64,000 nt of DNA from Paraburkholderia largidicola. GTDB lineage: Bacteria; Pseudomonadota; Gammaproteobacteria; Burkholderiales; Burkholderiaceae. The notes under the pieces are model-generated. The model was not told where the DNA came from, did no database searches, and was given only the letters and a program-made list of their open reading frames with translations. The DNA lies in assembly GCF_013426895.1 (NCBI RefSeq), contig NZ_AP023175.1:1922001-1986000 (forward strand), written 5' to 3'. Below, in pieces: positions 15,842 through 25,591 of the stretch (the first letter of the stretch is position 1; every line of letters starts with the position of its first letter). Position numbers and translations under genes: made by a program.

Positions 15842-18184
15842 TCACGCCGGCGTGATCAGCCCTTCGGGCGGCTGCGGCCGGCTGAGCAGAAAGCCCTGCA
15901 CATAGTCGCAGTTGACCCGACGCAGAATCTCCAGCTGCGCGGCCTCCTCGACGCCTTCCGCGATCACCTGGATGCCCAACTTGTGCGCCAGGCCGATGAC
16001 GCCTTCGACGATGGTTTGCGTCGTCGGATCGTGCTCGATCTTCGACGTGAAATGCTGGTCGATCTTCAGCGTGTGCGGCTCGAAATCGGCGAGATACATG
16101 AGGCTCGAGTAGCCGGTGCCGAAATCGTCGATGGCGATGCGTACGCCGAGCCGCTTCAGTTCGACGATCGACTTTTGCGCCTGCTTCGGGTTCTTCATCA
16201 GCGCGGTTTCCGTCAGCTCGATTTCGAGCTTGCCGGGCGGAATGCCGTACTGCTTGAGCGCGCGGTCCACCTCGCGCACGATCTGCTCGCTGCCCAGTTG
16301 TCGCGCCGACACGTTCACCGACACGCCCAGATTCATCGACCCCGCCTGACGCCACGCGGCGAGCTGGCGCAGCGCGTTGTCGAGCACCCAGACGCCGACG
16401 TCCTCGACGAAGCCAGTTTCTTCGAGCAGCGGAATGAAATCGCCCGGTGAAATCCTGCCTCGCCTGGGGTGTTGCCAGCGGATCAGCGCTTCCGCGCTAT
16501 GTACCGCGAGCGAATGCGGCTCGTGAATGGTCTGGAAGTGCAGGAAGAACTGGTTGGTTTTCAGCGCCTCGGGCACGTCGCGCTCGAGTTCGAAGTCGCC
16601 GATGGTCCGCGCCGCCTCCTCGCCCGCGAACTGGTAGCCGTTGCGACCGGTTTTCTTCGCGGCGTACATGGCGACGTCGGCGCTCGACAGCAGCGCGTCG
16701 TGGCCGCTGCCGTGTTCCGGATAGATCGAGATGCCGATCGACGCCGTGATGAACGCGCCCGCGCTGTCCTGCAGCCGGTTCTCCGACAGCCCGCCGAGCA
16801 GCGCCTTCGCCTGCGTTTCGAGCCCCGCCTTGTCGACCACGCTGCGGATCAGCACCGCGAACTCGTCGCCGCCCAGACGCGCGACATACGCGTCGCCCGG
16901 CAGCGAGCGGCGAATGACGCCGGCGACGTTGCGCAGCAGATGATCGGCGGCGAGATGGCCGAGCGTGTCGTTGAGCACCTTGAAGCGGTCGAGATCGACG
17001 AACATCAGGCCGAACGGCTGTCCCGCGGCACAGCGGCTTGCGATTTCGCGCAGCAGAGCGGCACGGTTCGCGAGACCCGTGAGCGAATCGGTATAGGCGA
17101 GGCGGTCCAGTTCCGCGACGCGCTCCTGCTCGATCGTCACGTCTTCCGTAATGCCGACGATGCGCAGCACATTGCCTTTGTCGTCGAGCACGGGGTAGCC
17201 CGTGCTGCGCAGCCAGCGCACCGAGCCGTCGGCTTTTCTGATCCGGTACTGCGCGCGGCCTTCCGACGATTCGGCCATGATGCGCGCCATTTCCGCGTGC
17301 AGCGCGGCGCGGTCTTCCGGCACGACCATGTCGCGCCAGACGTGCGGGTTGCGCATGAACTCGTCCGGCTCGACGCCGAACACGTTCGACGAACCCGCCG
17401 TGATGTAATGGAAATATTCGAAGTTCGCGCTGTACGAGAAGAACACGAGCTTGACGTGCGCTTCCATCTCCGACATCAGCTCGCTTTTCGCACGCAGTTG
17501 CTGGAGCAGTTGCGTCTGGCTCGTGATGTCGAGCGACGCGCAGACCACGGCGACGACCTTGCCGGCATGGTCTTTCACGGGAATGAGTTGCGAATCCCAC
17601 CACTTAGGCTGGCCCGTCGTCGTCGTGCAAACGCCGCGAAACGAGGCGGGTGTGCCGTTCAGCGCGCTTCTGAATGCGGCCGTCGCGGCGTCATTGTCGT
17701 CGCCTTTCCAGAAGCCGAGCCAGTCTGCGCCTGCGAGCTGCACGGGCGACGTGGCTTCCATCAGCGTCGCGCCGTAGTCGTTGATGCGCAGCATGTGCCC
17801 TTGCAGGTCGAGCAGCTTGACGCAATCACGGCTCGCATCGAGAAACGAACTGGCAAGCGCCGTCGTCGCCGCCTGTCGCGCTTTTTGCGCGGCGAAGCGC
17901 TGACGCGTCGCGATCATCGCGATGGCGCCCACCGTCGCGCCGACGGCGATCTGCAGGCTGAACGGCGCGCTCGCCGGCCCGCGCAGCGCCATTTGCAACG
18001 CGATGCTCGCCGCACCCGCGCCGATCCCCGTGGCGACGCTGACCGTGAAGCCGAACGGGCCGGCCGGGCGGCGGTTCGACCATGCGTCGAGCAGCAGGGC
18101 GAGAAAGTGCTGGTCCTGGTGCGACCCGTCTTCGCCGTGCCGGTGAAGCGCACGGCGCCATTTCAATGTGAGGCTCGTCGGCAT
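15842..18184 (-). CDS. Membrane PAS-PAS-GGDEF-EAL cyclic-di-GMP protein
   Basis: This 780-residue protein has two N-terminal transmembrane helices (about 40-100), two PAS domains (about 105-215 and 245-350), a diguanylate cyclase domain and a phosphodiesterase domain. The cyclase motif RLGGDEF is intact at about residues 438-442. The phosphodiesterase has EAL at 565-567, DDFGTGYSS, LKID and AEGVEEAAQ, so both activities are possible in principle. The probable role is setting c-di-GMP in response to a signal sensed by PAS. Its stop lies only 13 bases from the convergent porin stop. Confidence 0.93.
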   Translation of the reverse strand: MPTSLTLKWRRALHRHGEDGSHQDQHFLALLLDAWSNRRPAGPFGFTVSVATGIGAGAASIALQMALRGPASAPFSLQIAVGATVGAIAMIATRQRFAAQKARQAATTALASSFLDASRDCVKLLDLQGHMLRINDYGATLMEATSPVQLAGADWLGFWKGDDNDAATAAFRSALNGTPASFRGVCTTTTGQPKWWDSQLIPVKDHAGKVVAVVCASLDITSQTQLLQQLRAKSELMSEMEAHVKLVFFSYSANFEYFHYITAGSSNVFGVEPDEFMRNPHVWRDMVVPEDRAALHAEMARIMAESSEGRAQYRIRKADGSVRWLRSTGYPVLDDKGNVLRIVGITEDVTIEQERVAELDRLAYTDSLTGLANRAALLREIASRCAAGQPFGLMFVDLDRFKVLNDTLGHLAADHLLRNVAGVIRRSLPGDAYVARLGGDEFAVLIRSVVDKAGLETQAKALLGGLSENRLQDSAGAFITASIGISIYPEHGSGHDALLSSADVAMYAAKKTGRNGYQFAGEEAARTIGDFELERDVPEALKTNQFFLHFQTIHEPHSLAVHSAEALIRWQHPRRGRISPGDFIPLLEETGFVEDVGVWVLDNALRQLAAWRQAGSMNLGVSVNVSARQLGSEQIVREVDRALKQYGIPPGKLEIELTETALMKNPKQAQKSIVELKRLGVRIAIDDFGTGYSSLMYLADFEPHTLKIDQHFTSKIEHDPTTQTIVEGVIGLAHKLGIQVIAEGVEEAAQLEILRRVNCDYVQGFLLSRPQPPEGLITPA

Positions 18185-18823
18185 TTCCGGACTCGCCTTA
18201 GTGCGCGCGCAATGCGCGAAGCGGGCGCAAAAGCGGCGCCGTAATAAGCGCGGTGCGTACCGTGGACGTGAGCGAACTCACGCGCGCCGCGCATCGTGCG
18301 TTAATCGTATGGGGAAGTGTGTTGCCGTTCATGATGGCCAGCCGCTTTGGCGGCAATTGTTGCTGCGCTTGCGGACGGCGCTGCTTTCTACGTTTACGGC
18401 GCGCCGGTGCTTTTATTTAGCTCATACGATTGTGCCTGTTTTCGAGGACTCGAACTACCTCGTCGTTGGTTACGTTCTTAAATGCGTGATGCATTGTTTT
18501 AGCAAAGAAGTGACGCGCATTGGAAAAGCTCTGCTTACCTAAGCTTTCTCACGTCAATTTAAAAAGGCGGCACAAAAAGAACGTCGAATCGTTTTTAAAT
18601 GAACGCCGGTTCGGCGAATCCGGCACTTCAACGCCGCCGCCAATAAATGCTGACGATCGCTCTGCGGCTTGCTAAATTGCATGGTCAGGCACCGCAAAAA
18701 ACGGCGCGCGCCTGACGGTTGCACCTTGGCTGGCGCAACCTGCTGCGACGTTCTACGAACCGGTAGCAACCGTCTTGCATGGGACGCCGAAGCGCTGAAT
18801 CTGGTCAACAACAAGGAGACCCC
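18185..18823. other. Long intergenic region upstream of the CoA-transferase gene
   Basis: This 639-base gap separates the divergent c-di-GMP and CoA-transferase genes. Between about 18400 and 18690 it is clearly AT-richer than the genes, as expected for promoters. A plus-strand open frame (18168-18542) is Arg-rich with no ribosome site and looks accidental. No RNA gene or terminator is recognised. Confidence 0.4.
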
Positions 18824-20845
18824 ATGCGCGCCGTATTCCAGTACCCGTTTCCCGTGACCGAGCGCAAGGTCGGGCGCAATAAGGTCGTCAGCGCGCGCGC
18901 CGCAGTCGAACTGATCCGCGCGGGCGACACGCTCGCGACGGGCGGTTTTGTCGGCGTCGGTTTCGCGGAGGAAGTGGCGATCGCGCTCGAAGAGCGCTTT
19001 TTCGATGCGAATGCGGCGACGTCGGGGGGACCAGGCGCATTGGGGACGCCCGATGCGTCGAGCGCGCATCTCGACCTCACGCTCGTGTACGCCGCCGGCC
19101 AGGGCGACGGCAAGTCCAAAGGGCTGAATCATCTCGCGCATGAAGGGCTGGTGCGGCGTGTGATCGGCGGACACTGGGGCTTGGTGCCGAAGCTGCAGCA
19201 ACTCGCCATCGATGGCCGCATCGAAGCGTACAACCTGCCGCAAGGCGTGATTTCGCACCTGTTCCGCGATATCGCCGCCGGCAAGCCGGGGCATCTGTCC
19301 ACGATCGGTCTCGGCACCTTCGTCGATCCGCGCCACGGCGGCGGCAAGCTGAACAGCCGCACGGCGGAAGATCTCGTCAAGCTGGTGGACATCGACGGCA
19401 GCGAGTATCTGCTCTACAAGACCTTTCCGATCGACGTCGCGATCATTCGCGGTACCACCGCCGACGCGAACGGCAACGTCACGATGGAGCGCGAGGCGCT
19501 CACGCTCGAAGCGCTGGCTATCGCGATGGCCGCGCGCAATTCGGGCGGCGTCGTGATCGTGCAGGTCGAGCGGCTCGCCGATACGAACACGCTCAATCCG
19601 CGGGAGGTGAAGATACCCGGCATCATGGTCGATTGCGTCGTGGTTGCGCGGCCCGAGCATCATTGGCAGACGTTCGCCGAGCCGTATTCGGCTGCCTTCG
19701 CGGGTGAACTGCGCGTGCCCGCGAGTTCGGTGGCGGCGATGGAGCTGACCGAGCGCAAGGTGATCGCGCGCCGCGCGGCGATGGAGTTGATGGCCAATAG
19801 CGTCGTGAATCTGGGCATCGGCATGCCGGAGGGCATTGCGAGCGTCGCGAACGAAGAAGGCGTGATCGATCTGTTCACGATGACGACGGAGCCGGGCGTG
19901 ATCGGCGGCATTCCGGCGGGCGGGCTGAACTTCGGGGCGGCGACGAATACGCAGGCCATCATCGATCAGCCGTATCAGTTCGATTTCTACGACGGCGGCG
20001 GGCTCGACGTCGCGTTTCTCGGCCTCGCGCAGGCGGACCGGCAGGGCAATCTCAATGTCAGCAAATTCGGGCCAAAGCTCGCGGGCGCGGGCGGCTTCAT
20101 CAACATCAGCCAGAGCGCGAAGCGCGTGGTGTTCGTCGGCACGTTCAACGCGGGCAATCTGGACGTTGCGATCGAAGACGGACGCCTGAAGATCAGGCGC
20201 GAAGGCAAGAACCAGAAGTTCGTCGATGAAGTCGAGCATCGCACGTTCAGCGGCGAATATGCCGCGAAGCGCGGGCAGCACGTGCTGTATATCACCGAGC
20301 GCTGCGTGTTCACGCTGACGCCGCGCGGACTCGAACTGACGGAAGTGGCGCCCGGCGTCGACGTGGAGAACGATATCGTCGCGCAGATGGGCTTCAAGCC
20401 GATCATGGAACGGCCGCCGCGCCTGATGGACGAGCGGATCTTTCGCGACGCGCCGATGGGCCTGCGCACGCTGCTGCTTTGCCTGCCGCTCGAAGAGCGC
20501 TTCAACTACGACGCCGAGAAGAACATGTTCTTCGTCAACTTCGAGGGCATGCAGGTGACCACGCAGGATCAGATCGACGCGATCTGGCAACAGGTCGAAT
20601 CGCGTCTGTCGGGCGTGCGGTTCAAGCCGCAGGCCATTGTCAATTACGACAATTTTTCGATCAATCCCGAGTTGATCGAGAGCTATTCGGCAACCATCAC
20701 GAAGCTCGTCAATCAGTTCTATTCCAGCGTGACGCGCTACACGACGAGCAGTTTCCTGCGCATGAAGCTGGGTGACGCACTGGAACAACGCGATGTCGCG
20801 ACGTATATCAACGAACGGCCCGGCGACGCGTCGACGCACCGTTGA
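18824..20845 (+). CDS. Acyl-CoA:acetate/3-ketoacid CoA-transferase with C-terminal extension
   Basis: This 673-residue family I CoA-transferase has alpha- and beta-type halves fused, as in YdiF and propionate CoA-transferase. It moves CoA between short-chain acyl-CoAs and free acids through a glutamyl-CoA intermediate. The expected catalytic glutamate is Glu356 in [16 protein letters not shown]. Known single-chain relatives are about 520-530 residues; here about 140 extra residues follow, including [16 protein letters not shown] and [18 protein letters not shown] 18824 has AAGGAG eight bases upstream. It is transcribed alone. Confidence 0.88.
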   Translation: MRAVFQYPFPVTERKVGRNKVVSARAAVELIRAGDTLATGGFVGVGFAEEVAIALEERFFDANAATSGGPGALGTPDASSAHLDLTLVYAAGQGDGKSKGLNHLAHEGLVRRVIGGHWGLVPKLQQLAIDGRIEAYNLPQGVISHLFRDIAAGKPGHLSTIGLGTFVDPRHGGGKLNSRTAEDLVKLVDIDGSEYLLYKTFPIDVAIIRGTTADANGNVTMEREALTLEALAIAMAARNSGGVVIVQVERLADTNTLNPREVKIPGIMVDCVVVARPEHHWQTFAEPYSAAFAGELRVPASSVAAMELTERKVIARRAAMELMANSVVNLGIGMPEGIASVANEEGVIDLFTMTTEPGVIGGIPAGGLNFGAATNTQAIIDQPYQFDFYDGGGLDVAFLGLAQADRQGNLNVSKFGPKLAGAGGFINISQSAKRVVFVGTFNAGNLDVAIEDGRLKIRREGKNQKFVDEVEHRTFSGEYAAKRGQHVLYITERCVFTLTPRGLELTEVAPGVDVENDIVAQMGFKPIMERPPRLMDERIFRDAPMGLRTLLLCLPLEERFNYDAEKNMFFVNFEGMQVTTQDQIDAIWQQVESRLSGVRFKPQAIVNYDNFSINPELIESYSATITKLVNQFYSSVTRYTTSSFLRMKLGDALEQRDVATYINERPGDASTHR

Positions 20846-20895
20846 ATGCGTGTTCGAATGCGCAGGTGGACCTGACATGAAGCGCTCACGATGAG

Positions 20896-20921
20896 CGTGC
20901 GAAAATAGCGCTTTTCGCACG
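20896..20921. repeat. Perfect hairpin downstream of the CoA-transferase gene
   Basis: CGTGCGAAAA (20896-20905) and TTTTCGCACG (20912-20921) form a 10-bp stem with a 6-base loop. It lies 50 bases past the CoA-transferase stop and 26 bases before the next start. There is no T-run after it, so it may be a weak terminator or a processing structure. Confidence 0.45.
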
Positions 20922-20947
20922 ACAGTTCACGCATCAAGACGTCCATC

Positions 20948-21202
20948 ATGAGCAGCTTCATTCCCAGTGTGCCCGGCAAGACAGAGGGCGATTTCGAAGT
21001 CAGCGCGGGCTCTAAGCTCGCGGGCTACCGGCGCTTTTTCGGCGTGCTGCGCGTGGTGCGCAAAACGGACGGGCGTCTGCTTTTTCCGTTCGACGGCGCG
21101 CCCGATCTCGGTCCCTATCCGACCAAAGAAGAAGCGCTCGCCGCAGCGCAGGTGTACGGCGAACACATCGTCGAACACGATCTCGCGCGACCCGAACTGT
21201 AA
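20948..21202 (+). CDS. Small conserved-type hypothetical protein
   Basis: This 84-residue protein has no signal peptide. It contains aromatic strands around YRRFFGVLRVVRKTDGRLLF followed by a helix (TKEEALAAAQVYGEHIV). The pattern suggests a compact alpha/beta fold; I am not sure of the family and give no function. Codon use matches the neighbours. It shares the plus strand with the DUF2442 gene 104 bases downstream. Confidence 0.6.
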   Translation: MSSFIPSVPGKTEGDFEVSAGSKLAGYRRFFGVLRVVRKTDGRLLFPFDGAPDLGPYPTKEEALAAAQVYGEHIVEHDLARPEL

Positions 21203-21306
21203 GCGGTTTCGCTGCGACGATTTTTCTGTTCCTGCCCCGTGCAATGCGCTTGAAGCGCGCGGCTGGCACGACTATCGTTTTGAGTGGACCCCCACGGGAG
21301 GCGATT

Positions 21307-21546
21307 ATGCGTGCCGATGCCGTCGATGTGCATTTCGATAGTGCACACCTGTTTCTCGATCTATCCGACGGCCGCGCCGTCGAGTTTCCACTCAACTGGT
21401 TTCCCACGCTCGCTGCGGCAACGGATGCGGAGCGCGAACACTTCGCCATTTCGATCGACAAGCAGCAACTGATCTGGCCTGAACTCGACGAGGACATGGA
21501 TGTGACCGCGCTGCTGCTGTCTCTGCCGGAGTCGATGCGCCACTAG
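21307..21546 (+). CDS. DUF2442-type small protein
   Basis: This 79-residue protein matches the DUF2442 pattern: VDVHFDSAHLFLDLSDGRAV then FPLNWFPTLAAAT and a C-terminal WPELDEDMDVTALLL. Members are often next to toxin-antitoxin or nucleic-acid genes, but their function is not known to me. ATG 21307 has GGGAGG six bases upstream, so the longer upstream frame (21244) is not used. No toxin gene is adjacent here. Confidence 0.75.
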   Translation: MRADAVDVHFDSAHLFLDLSDGRAVEFPLNWFPTLAAATDAEREHFAISIDKQQLIWPELDEDMDVTALLLSLPESMRH

Positions 21547-21683
21547 CGGTCGTACTTTCCGTCGAAGCACGAAGACGGCGCCGCTCGGCGTCGTCATGAT
21601 GTCGTTCGTCTGTCGCTCGAACAAACGCGGGCGGCGCCAGGCGCATGCGTTAAAATAGCGGCTTGGTGCCAAACGGAGTTTTT

Positions 21684-21863
21684 GTGCGATCTGTCGTTAT
21701 TTATCTCACGCCTTCCCTGGACACCATGACGGAATCTGTATCGGCTTCGGGCGCGCGCGAGGTTGGCGCCGACCTGAATCGCAATGCGAAGGTCGAACAT
21801 GATCGGGGAGACATCGTCGTCGAATCGACGACACACGATGGTCCGTCGGTTCAGGCTCTCTAA
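21684..21863 (+). CDS. Possible 59-residue protein with GTG start
   Basis: A short open frame starts at GTG 21684, with GGAG five bases upstream, and ends 14 bases before a strong terminator. The product (MRSVVIYLTPSLDTMTES, then an acidic polar tail) has no recognised family. An ATG at 21726 would give a 45-residue version. The ribosome site and the terminator together are the case for reality; the peptide itself is not persuasive. Confidence 0.4.
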   Translation: MRSVVIYLTPSLDTMTESVSASGAREVGADLNRNAKVEHDRGDIVVESTTHDGPSVQAL

Positions 21864-21877
21864 CAAGAACGAATAAG

Positions 21878-21916
21878 ACGGCGCGCTTGCTTTCGGGCAG
21901 CGCGCCGTTGTTGTTT
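21878..21916 (+). terminator. Rho-independent terminator
   Basis: A perfect 10-bp stem (ACGGCGCGCT, 21878-21887, with 21899-21908) and an 11-base loop are followed by TGTTGTTTG. The other side is also T-rich when read on the minus strand, so it may work both ways. Confidence 0.7.
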
Positions 21917-22315
21917 GTGCGTGTTGTTCACGTCATTTCATCGTGCGGTTAAAGCGCCTTTAAAGCCGTATTGCATGATGGCGACAGGGCATCCAAAAGA
22001 TTAATTTAATCTTTCTATTCATTTCATTCTGCTGTCTGTTTGAAACTGCCACTCAATTTGCGAAGCAGGTATTGCAAGCGCAGTCCGTTTTTCTCCCGCG
22101 TCTCCCTTCAGTTTAAAGTCCTCATACCGTTAACCGAGATTGATCTCCGTCATGTTTTAGCTAATGCGTGAATAAATGCAAAAAGCATGAGCAGAAATCA
22201 AAGTGATAGTCGTACCTTTAAAGATGATGGAAGCAAAATATCAAATCGCTCGCACGCATGTTGTGAGCGAACGGGGATTGGCTTCAATCGAAGAAAAAAT
22301 AAACCGAGGACTTGA
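21917..22315. other. AT-rich promoter region of the DUF2844/DUF3443 pair
   Basis: This gap of about 400 bases is much AT-richer than average. It contains CTTTAAAG at 21958 and 22216 and the related GTTTAAAG at 22111. A weak sigma-28-like arrangement (TAAA-N15-ACCGAGAT, 22114-22140) matches only partly. I see no gene here. Confidence 0.35.
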
Positions 22316-22783
22316 ATGAAGTTACGTTTGCAATGCCTGTTGGCAGCAGCCGCATTCGCCAACTGTCTTTCCGCTTACGCGGCGCTTGGCTCGTCTCCCA
22401 CCTATACCGCGACAACGACTGCAAGCTCGACTCAGGCTGTCATGCGCCTGAGCGCGACGTCTGTGCCCTACACCGTGAGTGAAGCGACGCTCGCCGACGG
22501 CACGCTGGTTCGCGAGTACGTCGGTCAATCGGGCGCGGTCTTCGCCGTGTCCTGGCATGGCCCTCACATGCCGGATCTCAGCTCGCTGCTGGGCAGCTAC
22601 TTTGCGGGCTACCTCGACACCGTCAATCAACAGCATGCGCAGCAGGGCAGCGCATTCGGTCCCGCGACGGTGCAGCGTTCGGATGTCGTAGTCCAGACGG
22701 GCGGCCATATGGGCGCGTTCGTCGGACGTGCGTGGTTGCCGACGGGTCTTCCCGCTGGCGTGAGCAGCGACGATATCCAATAA
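22316..22783 (+). CDS. DUF2844-type secreted protein
   Basis: This 155-residue protein has a signal peptide (MKLRLQCLLAAAAF, cleavage near AYAAL). The mature part shows YTVSEATLADGTLVREYV and FAVSWHGPHMPDLSSLLG, the pattern I associate with DUF2844. Function is unknown. It lies 17 bases before the DUF3443 lipoprotein gene. To my knowledge the two families commonly occur together in Burkholderiaceae, so they probably act together in the envelope. Confidence 0.8.
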   Translation: MKLRLQCLLAAAAFANCLSAYAALGSSPTYTATTTASSTQAVMRLSATSVPYTVSEATLADGTLVREYVGQSGAVFAVSWHGPHMPDLSSLLGSYFAGYLDTVNQQHAQQGSAFGPATVQRSDVVVQTGGHMGAFVGRAWLPTGLPAGVSSDDIQ

Positions 22784-22800
22784 GGCGAGGGGACTGAAAA

Positions 22801-24096
22801 ATGCGTGCATTGAAATGGATTCTTGCCGTCAGCGGCATGTGTGTGGCACTGGCTGGATGCGGCGGAGGCGGCGGTTCATCGAACGCGTCGACCAATAGCG
22901 CGTCCGGCACATCGACGCCCGTCACCAACACGCCCGTGGCGTTGAGTACCGCGTTCGCCGATCCGACCGCGGTGCCCGTGTCGTCGGGCTCGGCGAATAC
23001 GGTGCCCATCGTGGTTTCGTCGTTCAGCATCAAGCGGAATTTCCCGATGGTGAGCGTGAAGGTCTGCGCGCCGGGCACGGGTGCCGCGTTGAACTGCTCG
23101 GTTATCGACAACGTGCTCGTCGACACCGAATCGTTCGGCCTGCGCCTGTTCGCGTCCGTCATTCCGACATTGAACAGTTTGCCGCTGCAGATGCAAGGCG
23201 CTCAGAACGTTGCGGAATGCGAGTCGTTCGGTTCGGGCAATACATGGGGCACGGTGCGTACGGCAGACGTGAGCCTGTCGAGCGAAGTCGCCTCGAACGT
23301 GCCGATCCAGGTGATCGCCGATCCGTCGCTGAGCGCGACCATTCCGACGGGCATTAACGGTTGCCTCACGGGCACCAACATGACGACGCCCACGGATCTC
23401 GGCGCGAACGGCATTCTCGGTATCGGCACGTCGCCGAACGATTGCGGCGCCTCGTGTCAGAACGGCCTCGTCGCGGGTGCGTACTACGTGTGCACGGGTT
23501 CGAATTGCACGCCGGCGCAGGTGAACATTGTTGATCAGGTGACCAATCCCGTGACGAAGTTCACGACCGACAACAACGGCGTGATCGTCGAGATGGCGCA
23601 AGTGCCCGATACAGGTGCTGCAACGGCAACGGGAACGCTGGTCTTCGGCATCGACACGCAATCGAACAATGGGCTGAGTGGCACCAACGCGACCATCCTG
23701 CCGACTAACATCTGGGGAGATATGGATGCGGTGTTCGAAGGACGCACGTACAGCAAGGGTGCATTCTTCGACTCCGGCTCGAGCGGTCTGTACTTCCAGA
23801 GCACGACGCTGAGCAAGGCATCGAACGGCTTCTATACGCCGGCGGCGCCGACGGGGCTGTCGGCGGTCTTCACGGCAGCCAATTCCGCGACGGCAACCGT
23901 CAAGTTCAATGTCAGCAATAGCGTCACGCTGATCAATTCCGGCAACTACGCGTTCAACAACCTCGGCGTCGCGCTGTTCAACGGGATCGACATCGGCATG
24001 CCGTTCTTCTACGGCCGCCATATGTACTACGGCATTTCGGGTCAGTCGCCGTCGTCGGCTGGCGCTGGGCCTTATGTCGCGTACGTGTCCAGTTGA
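22801..24096 (+). CDS. DUF3443-type lipoprotein
   Basis: This 431-residue protein has a lipoprotein signal with lipobox LAGC (Cys20) followed by a glycine/serine linker. The mature part contains NVLVDTESFGLRLF and AFFDSGSSGLYF. These DTxSxGLR and DSGSSG patterns resemble the paired aspartate motifs of retropepsin-like aspartic proteases, a speculative resemblance. Eight or so cysteines suggest disulfides in the periplasm. It is the second gene of the pair with DUF2844 and is followed by a strong two-way terminator. Confidence 0.82.
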   Translation: MRALKWILAVSGMCVALAGCGGGGGSSNASTNSASGTSTPVTNTPVALSTAFADPTAVPVSSGSANTVPIVVSSFSIKRNFPMVSVKVCAPGTGAALNCSVIDNVLVDTESFGLRLFASVIPTLNSLPLQMQGAQNVAECESFGSGNTWGTVRTADVSLSSEVASNVPIQVIADPSLSATIPTGINGCLTGTNMTTPTDLGANGILGIGTSPNDCGASCQNGLVAGAYYVCTGSNCTPAQVNIVDQVTNPVTKFTTDNNGVIVEMAQVPDTGAATATGTLVFGIDTQSNNGLSGTNATILPTNIWGDMDAVFEGRTYSKGAFFDSGSSGLYFQSTTLSKASNGFYTPAAPTGLSAVFTAANSATATVKFNVSNSVTLINSGNYAFNNLGVALFNGIDIGMPFFYGRHMYYGISGQSPSSAGAGPYVAYVSS

Positions 24097-24142
24097 GCAT
24101 GCAGTTTCATTGATGGGTCGTGCGTAAGCGGGGCTCAATAAA

Positions 24143-24167
24143 AAAGGGGGCGCAGCGCGCCCCCTTT
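24143..24167. terminator. Bidirectional terminator between convergent genes
   Basis: AAAGGGGGCGC (24143-24153) and GCGCCCCCTTT (24157-24167) form a perfect 11-bp stem with loop AGC. On the minus strand a further T-rich stretch follows, so it serves both the DUF3443 gene and the permease gene. Confidence 0.85.
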
Positions 24168-24187
24168 GCATGAGTACAGCAGCCTGC

Positions 24188-25591
24188 TTAAACCAGCCCC
24201 GTCGTGTAGTAAAGCCCGATCACGAAGAACACTGCCAGCGTCTTGATGATCGTCACGGCGAAGATGTCGCGATACGACTCGCGGTGCGTGAGGCCCGTCA
24301 CGGCCAGCAGCGTAATCACCGCGCCGTTGTGTGGCAGCGTATCCATGCCGCCGCTCGCCATCGCGACCACGCGATGCAACACTTCCATCGGAATATGCGC
24401 GGCCTCTGCGCCCTTGATGAACAGATCCGACATCGCTGCCAGCGCGATGCTCATGCCGCCCGATGCCGAGCCCGTGATACCCGCCAGCGAGCTCACCGAA
24501 ACGGCCGCATTCACGAGCGGATTCGGAATGCTCTTGAGCGCGTCGCTGACCACGATGAAGCCCGGCAGTGCTGCGATCACACCGCCAAAGCCATACTCCG
24601 ACGCAGTGTTGAGCGAGGCGAGCAACGCACCGCCGACCGCTGCCTTCGTACCCGAAGCGAACCGCTCCTTCACGCTGCCGAACGCCGTGATGACGACGAG
24701 CAGAATGCCGAGCAGCAACGCGCCTTCCACCGACCAGATAGCGACCAGCGACTTGATCGTCGCCGTCACGGCCGGGCCGTGATTACCGGGCAGCACGTCG
24801 GGCGAAACCGTGTAGGTCGCGCCATACCATTCGGGGATCATGCGCGTGAGCACGAAGTTCGCGACGCCGACCAGGATCAGCGGCGCAATTGCCAGCAGCG
24901 GATGCGGCAGGCGGTCGGTCGCGACCTGTTCCGGCTCGTTCAGCAGCGACGTGCCGTAGCCTTCGCCCTTCGCCATCGCCGAGCGGCGGCGCCATTCGAG
25001 GAACGACAGGCCCACCACGATGATGAACAGCGAACCGGCGATACCGAGGCCGGGCGCGGCCCAGGCCGTCGTCTTGAAGAACGTCGTCGGGATGATGTTC
25101 TGGATCTGCGGCGTGCCCGGCAGCGAATCCATCGTGAACGAGAACGCGCCGAGCGCGATCGCGCCCGGCATCAGACGCTTCGGAATATTGCTCTGGCGAT
25201 ACAGTTCCGCGGCGAACGGATACACCGCGAACACGACGACGAACAGCGAGACGCCGCCGTACGTCAGCAGCGCGCACACGGCGACAATCACCGCATTCGC
25301 CCGCGAGCGGCCGATGTAATGGATCGCCGAGTGCACGATCGACGCCGCGAAGCCCGACAGTTCGATGACCTTGCCGAACACGGCGCCGAGCAGGAACACA
25401 GGGAAGTACAGCTTCACGAAGACGACCATCTTCTCCATGAAGATGCCCGAGAGCACGGGCGCGACGGCGGCGGGATCGACCAGCAGGACCGCGCCGAGCG
25501 CGGCGATCGGCGCGACGAGAATCACGCTGTAGCCGCGATAGGCGGCGAACATCAGGAACGCCAGGGCGGCGAGGACGATGACAAAAGCCAA
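24188..25591 (-). CDS. GntP-family carboxylate permease
   Basis: This 467-residue membrane protein of the GntP/CitMHS type has about 12 helices and the family phrases MDSLPGTPQIQNIIP, ASEYGFGGVIAALPGF and ASGGMDTLPHNGAVITLL. The family imports gluconate-like or hydroxy acids with protons; homologues beside sigma-54 regulators are often called 3-hydroxybutyrate permeases, so that is the leading guess. I place the start at TTG 25591, because GGAG lies six bases upstream; the upstream TTG at 25603 would put that site inside the gene. Expression probably needs sigma-54 and the divergent activator. Confidence 0.85.
   Translation of the reverse strand: MAFVIVLAALAFLMFAAYRGYSVILVAPIAALGAVLLVDPAAVAPVLSGIFMEKMVVFVKLYFPVFLLGAVFGKVIELSGFAASIVHSAIHYIGRSRANAVIVAVCALLTYGGVSLFVVVFAVYPFAAELYRQSNIPKRLMPGAIALGAFSFTMDSLPGTPQIQNIIPTTFFKTTAWAAPGLGIAGSLFIIVVGLSFLEWRRRSAMAKGEGYGTSLLNEPEQVATDRLPHPLLAIAPLILVGVANFVLTRMIPEWYGATYTVSPDVLPGNHGPAVTATIKSLVAIWSVEGALLLGILLVVITAFGSVKERFASGTKAAVGGALLASLNTASEYGFGGVIAALPGFIVVSDALKSIPNPLVNAAVSVSSLAGITGSASGGMSIALAAMSDLFIKGAEAAHIPMEVLHRVVAMASGGMDTLPHNGAVITLLAVTGLTHRESYRDIFAVTIIKTLAVFFVIGLYYTTGLV

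Noticed and set aside
16469-18244. 591-codon plus-strand open frame opposite the GGDEF-EAL gene
   Set aside because: Antisense shadow; the sense protein has intact catalytic motifs throughout.
18168-18542. 124-codon open frame between the c-di-GMP and CoA-transferase genes
   Set aside because: Arg-rich beginning, no ribosome site, and it covers the likely promoter region.
18554-20920. 788-codon minus-strand open frame
   Set aside because: It is antisense to the CoA-transferase gene, rich in Arg, His and Asp as expected from GC-rich antisense, with no family resemblance.
22114-22140. Sigma-28 promoter for the DUF2844/DUF3443 pair
   Set aside because: Spacing is right but only half of the -10 element matches and the genes have no motility link, so chance is likely.
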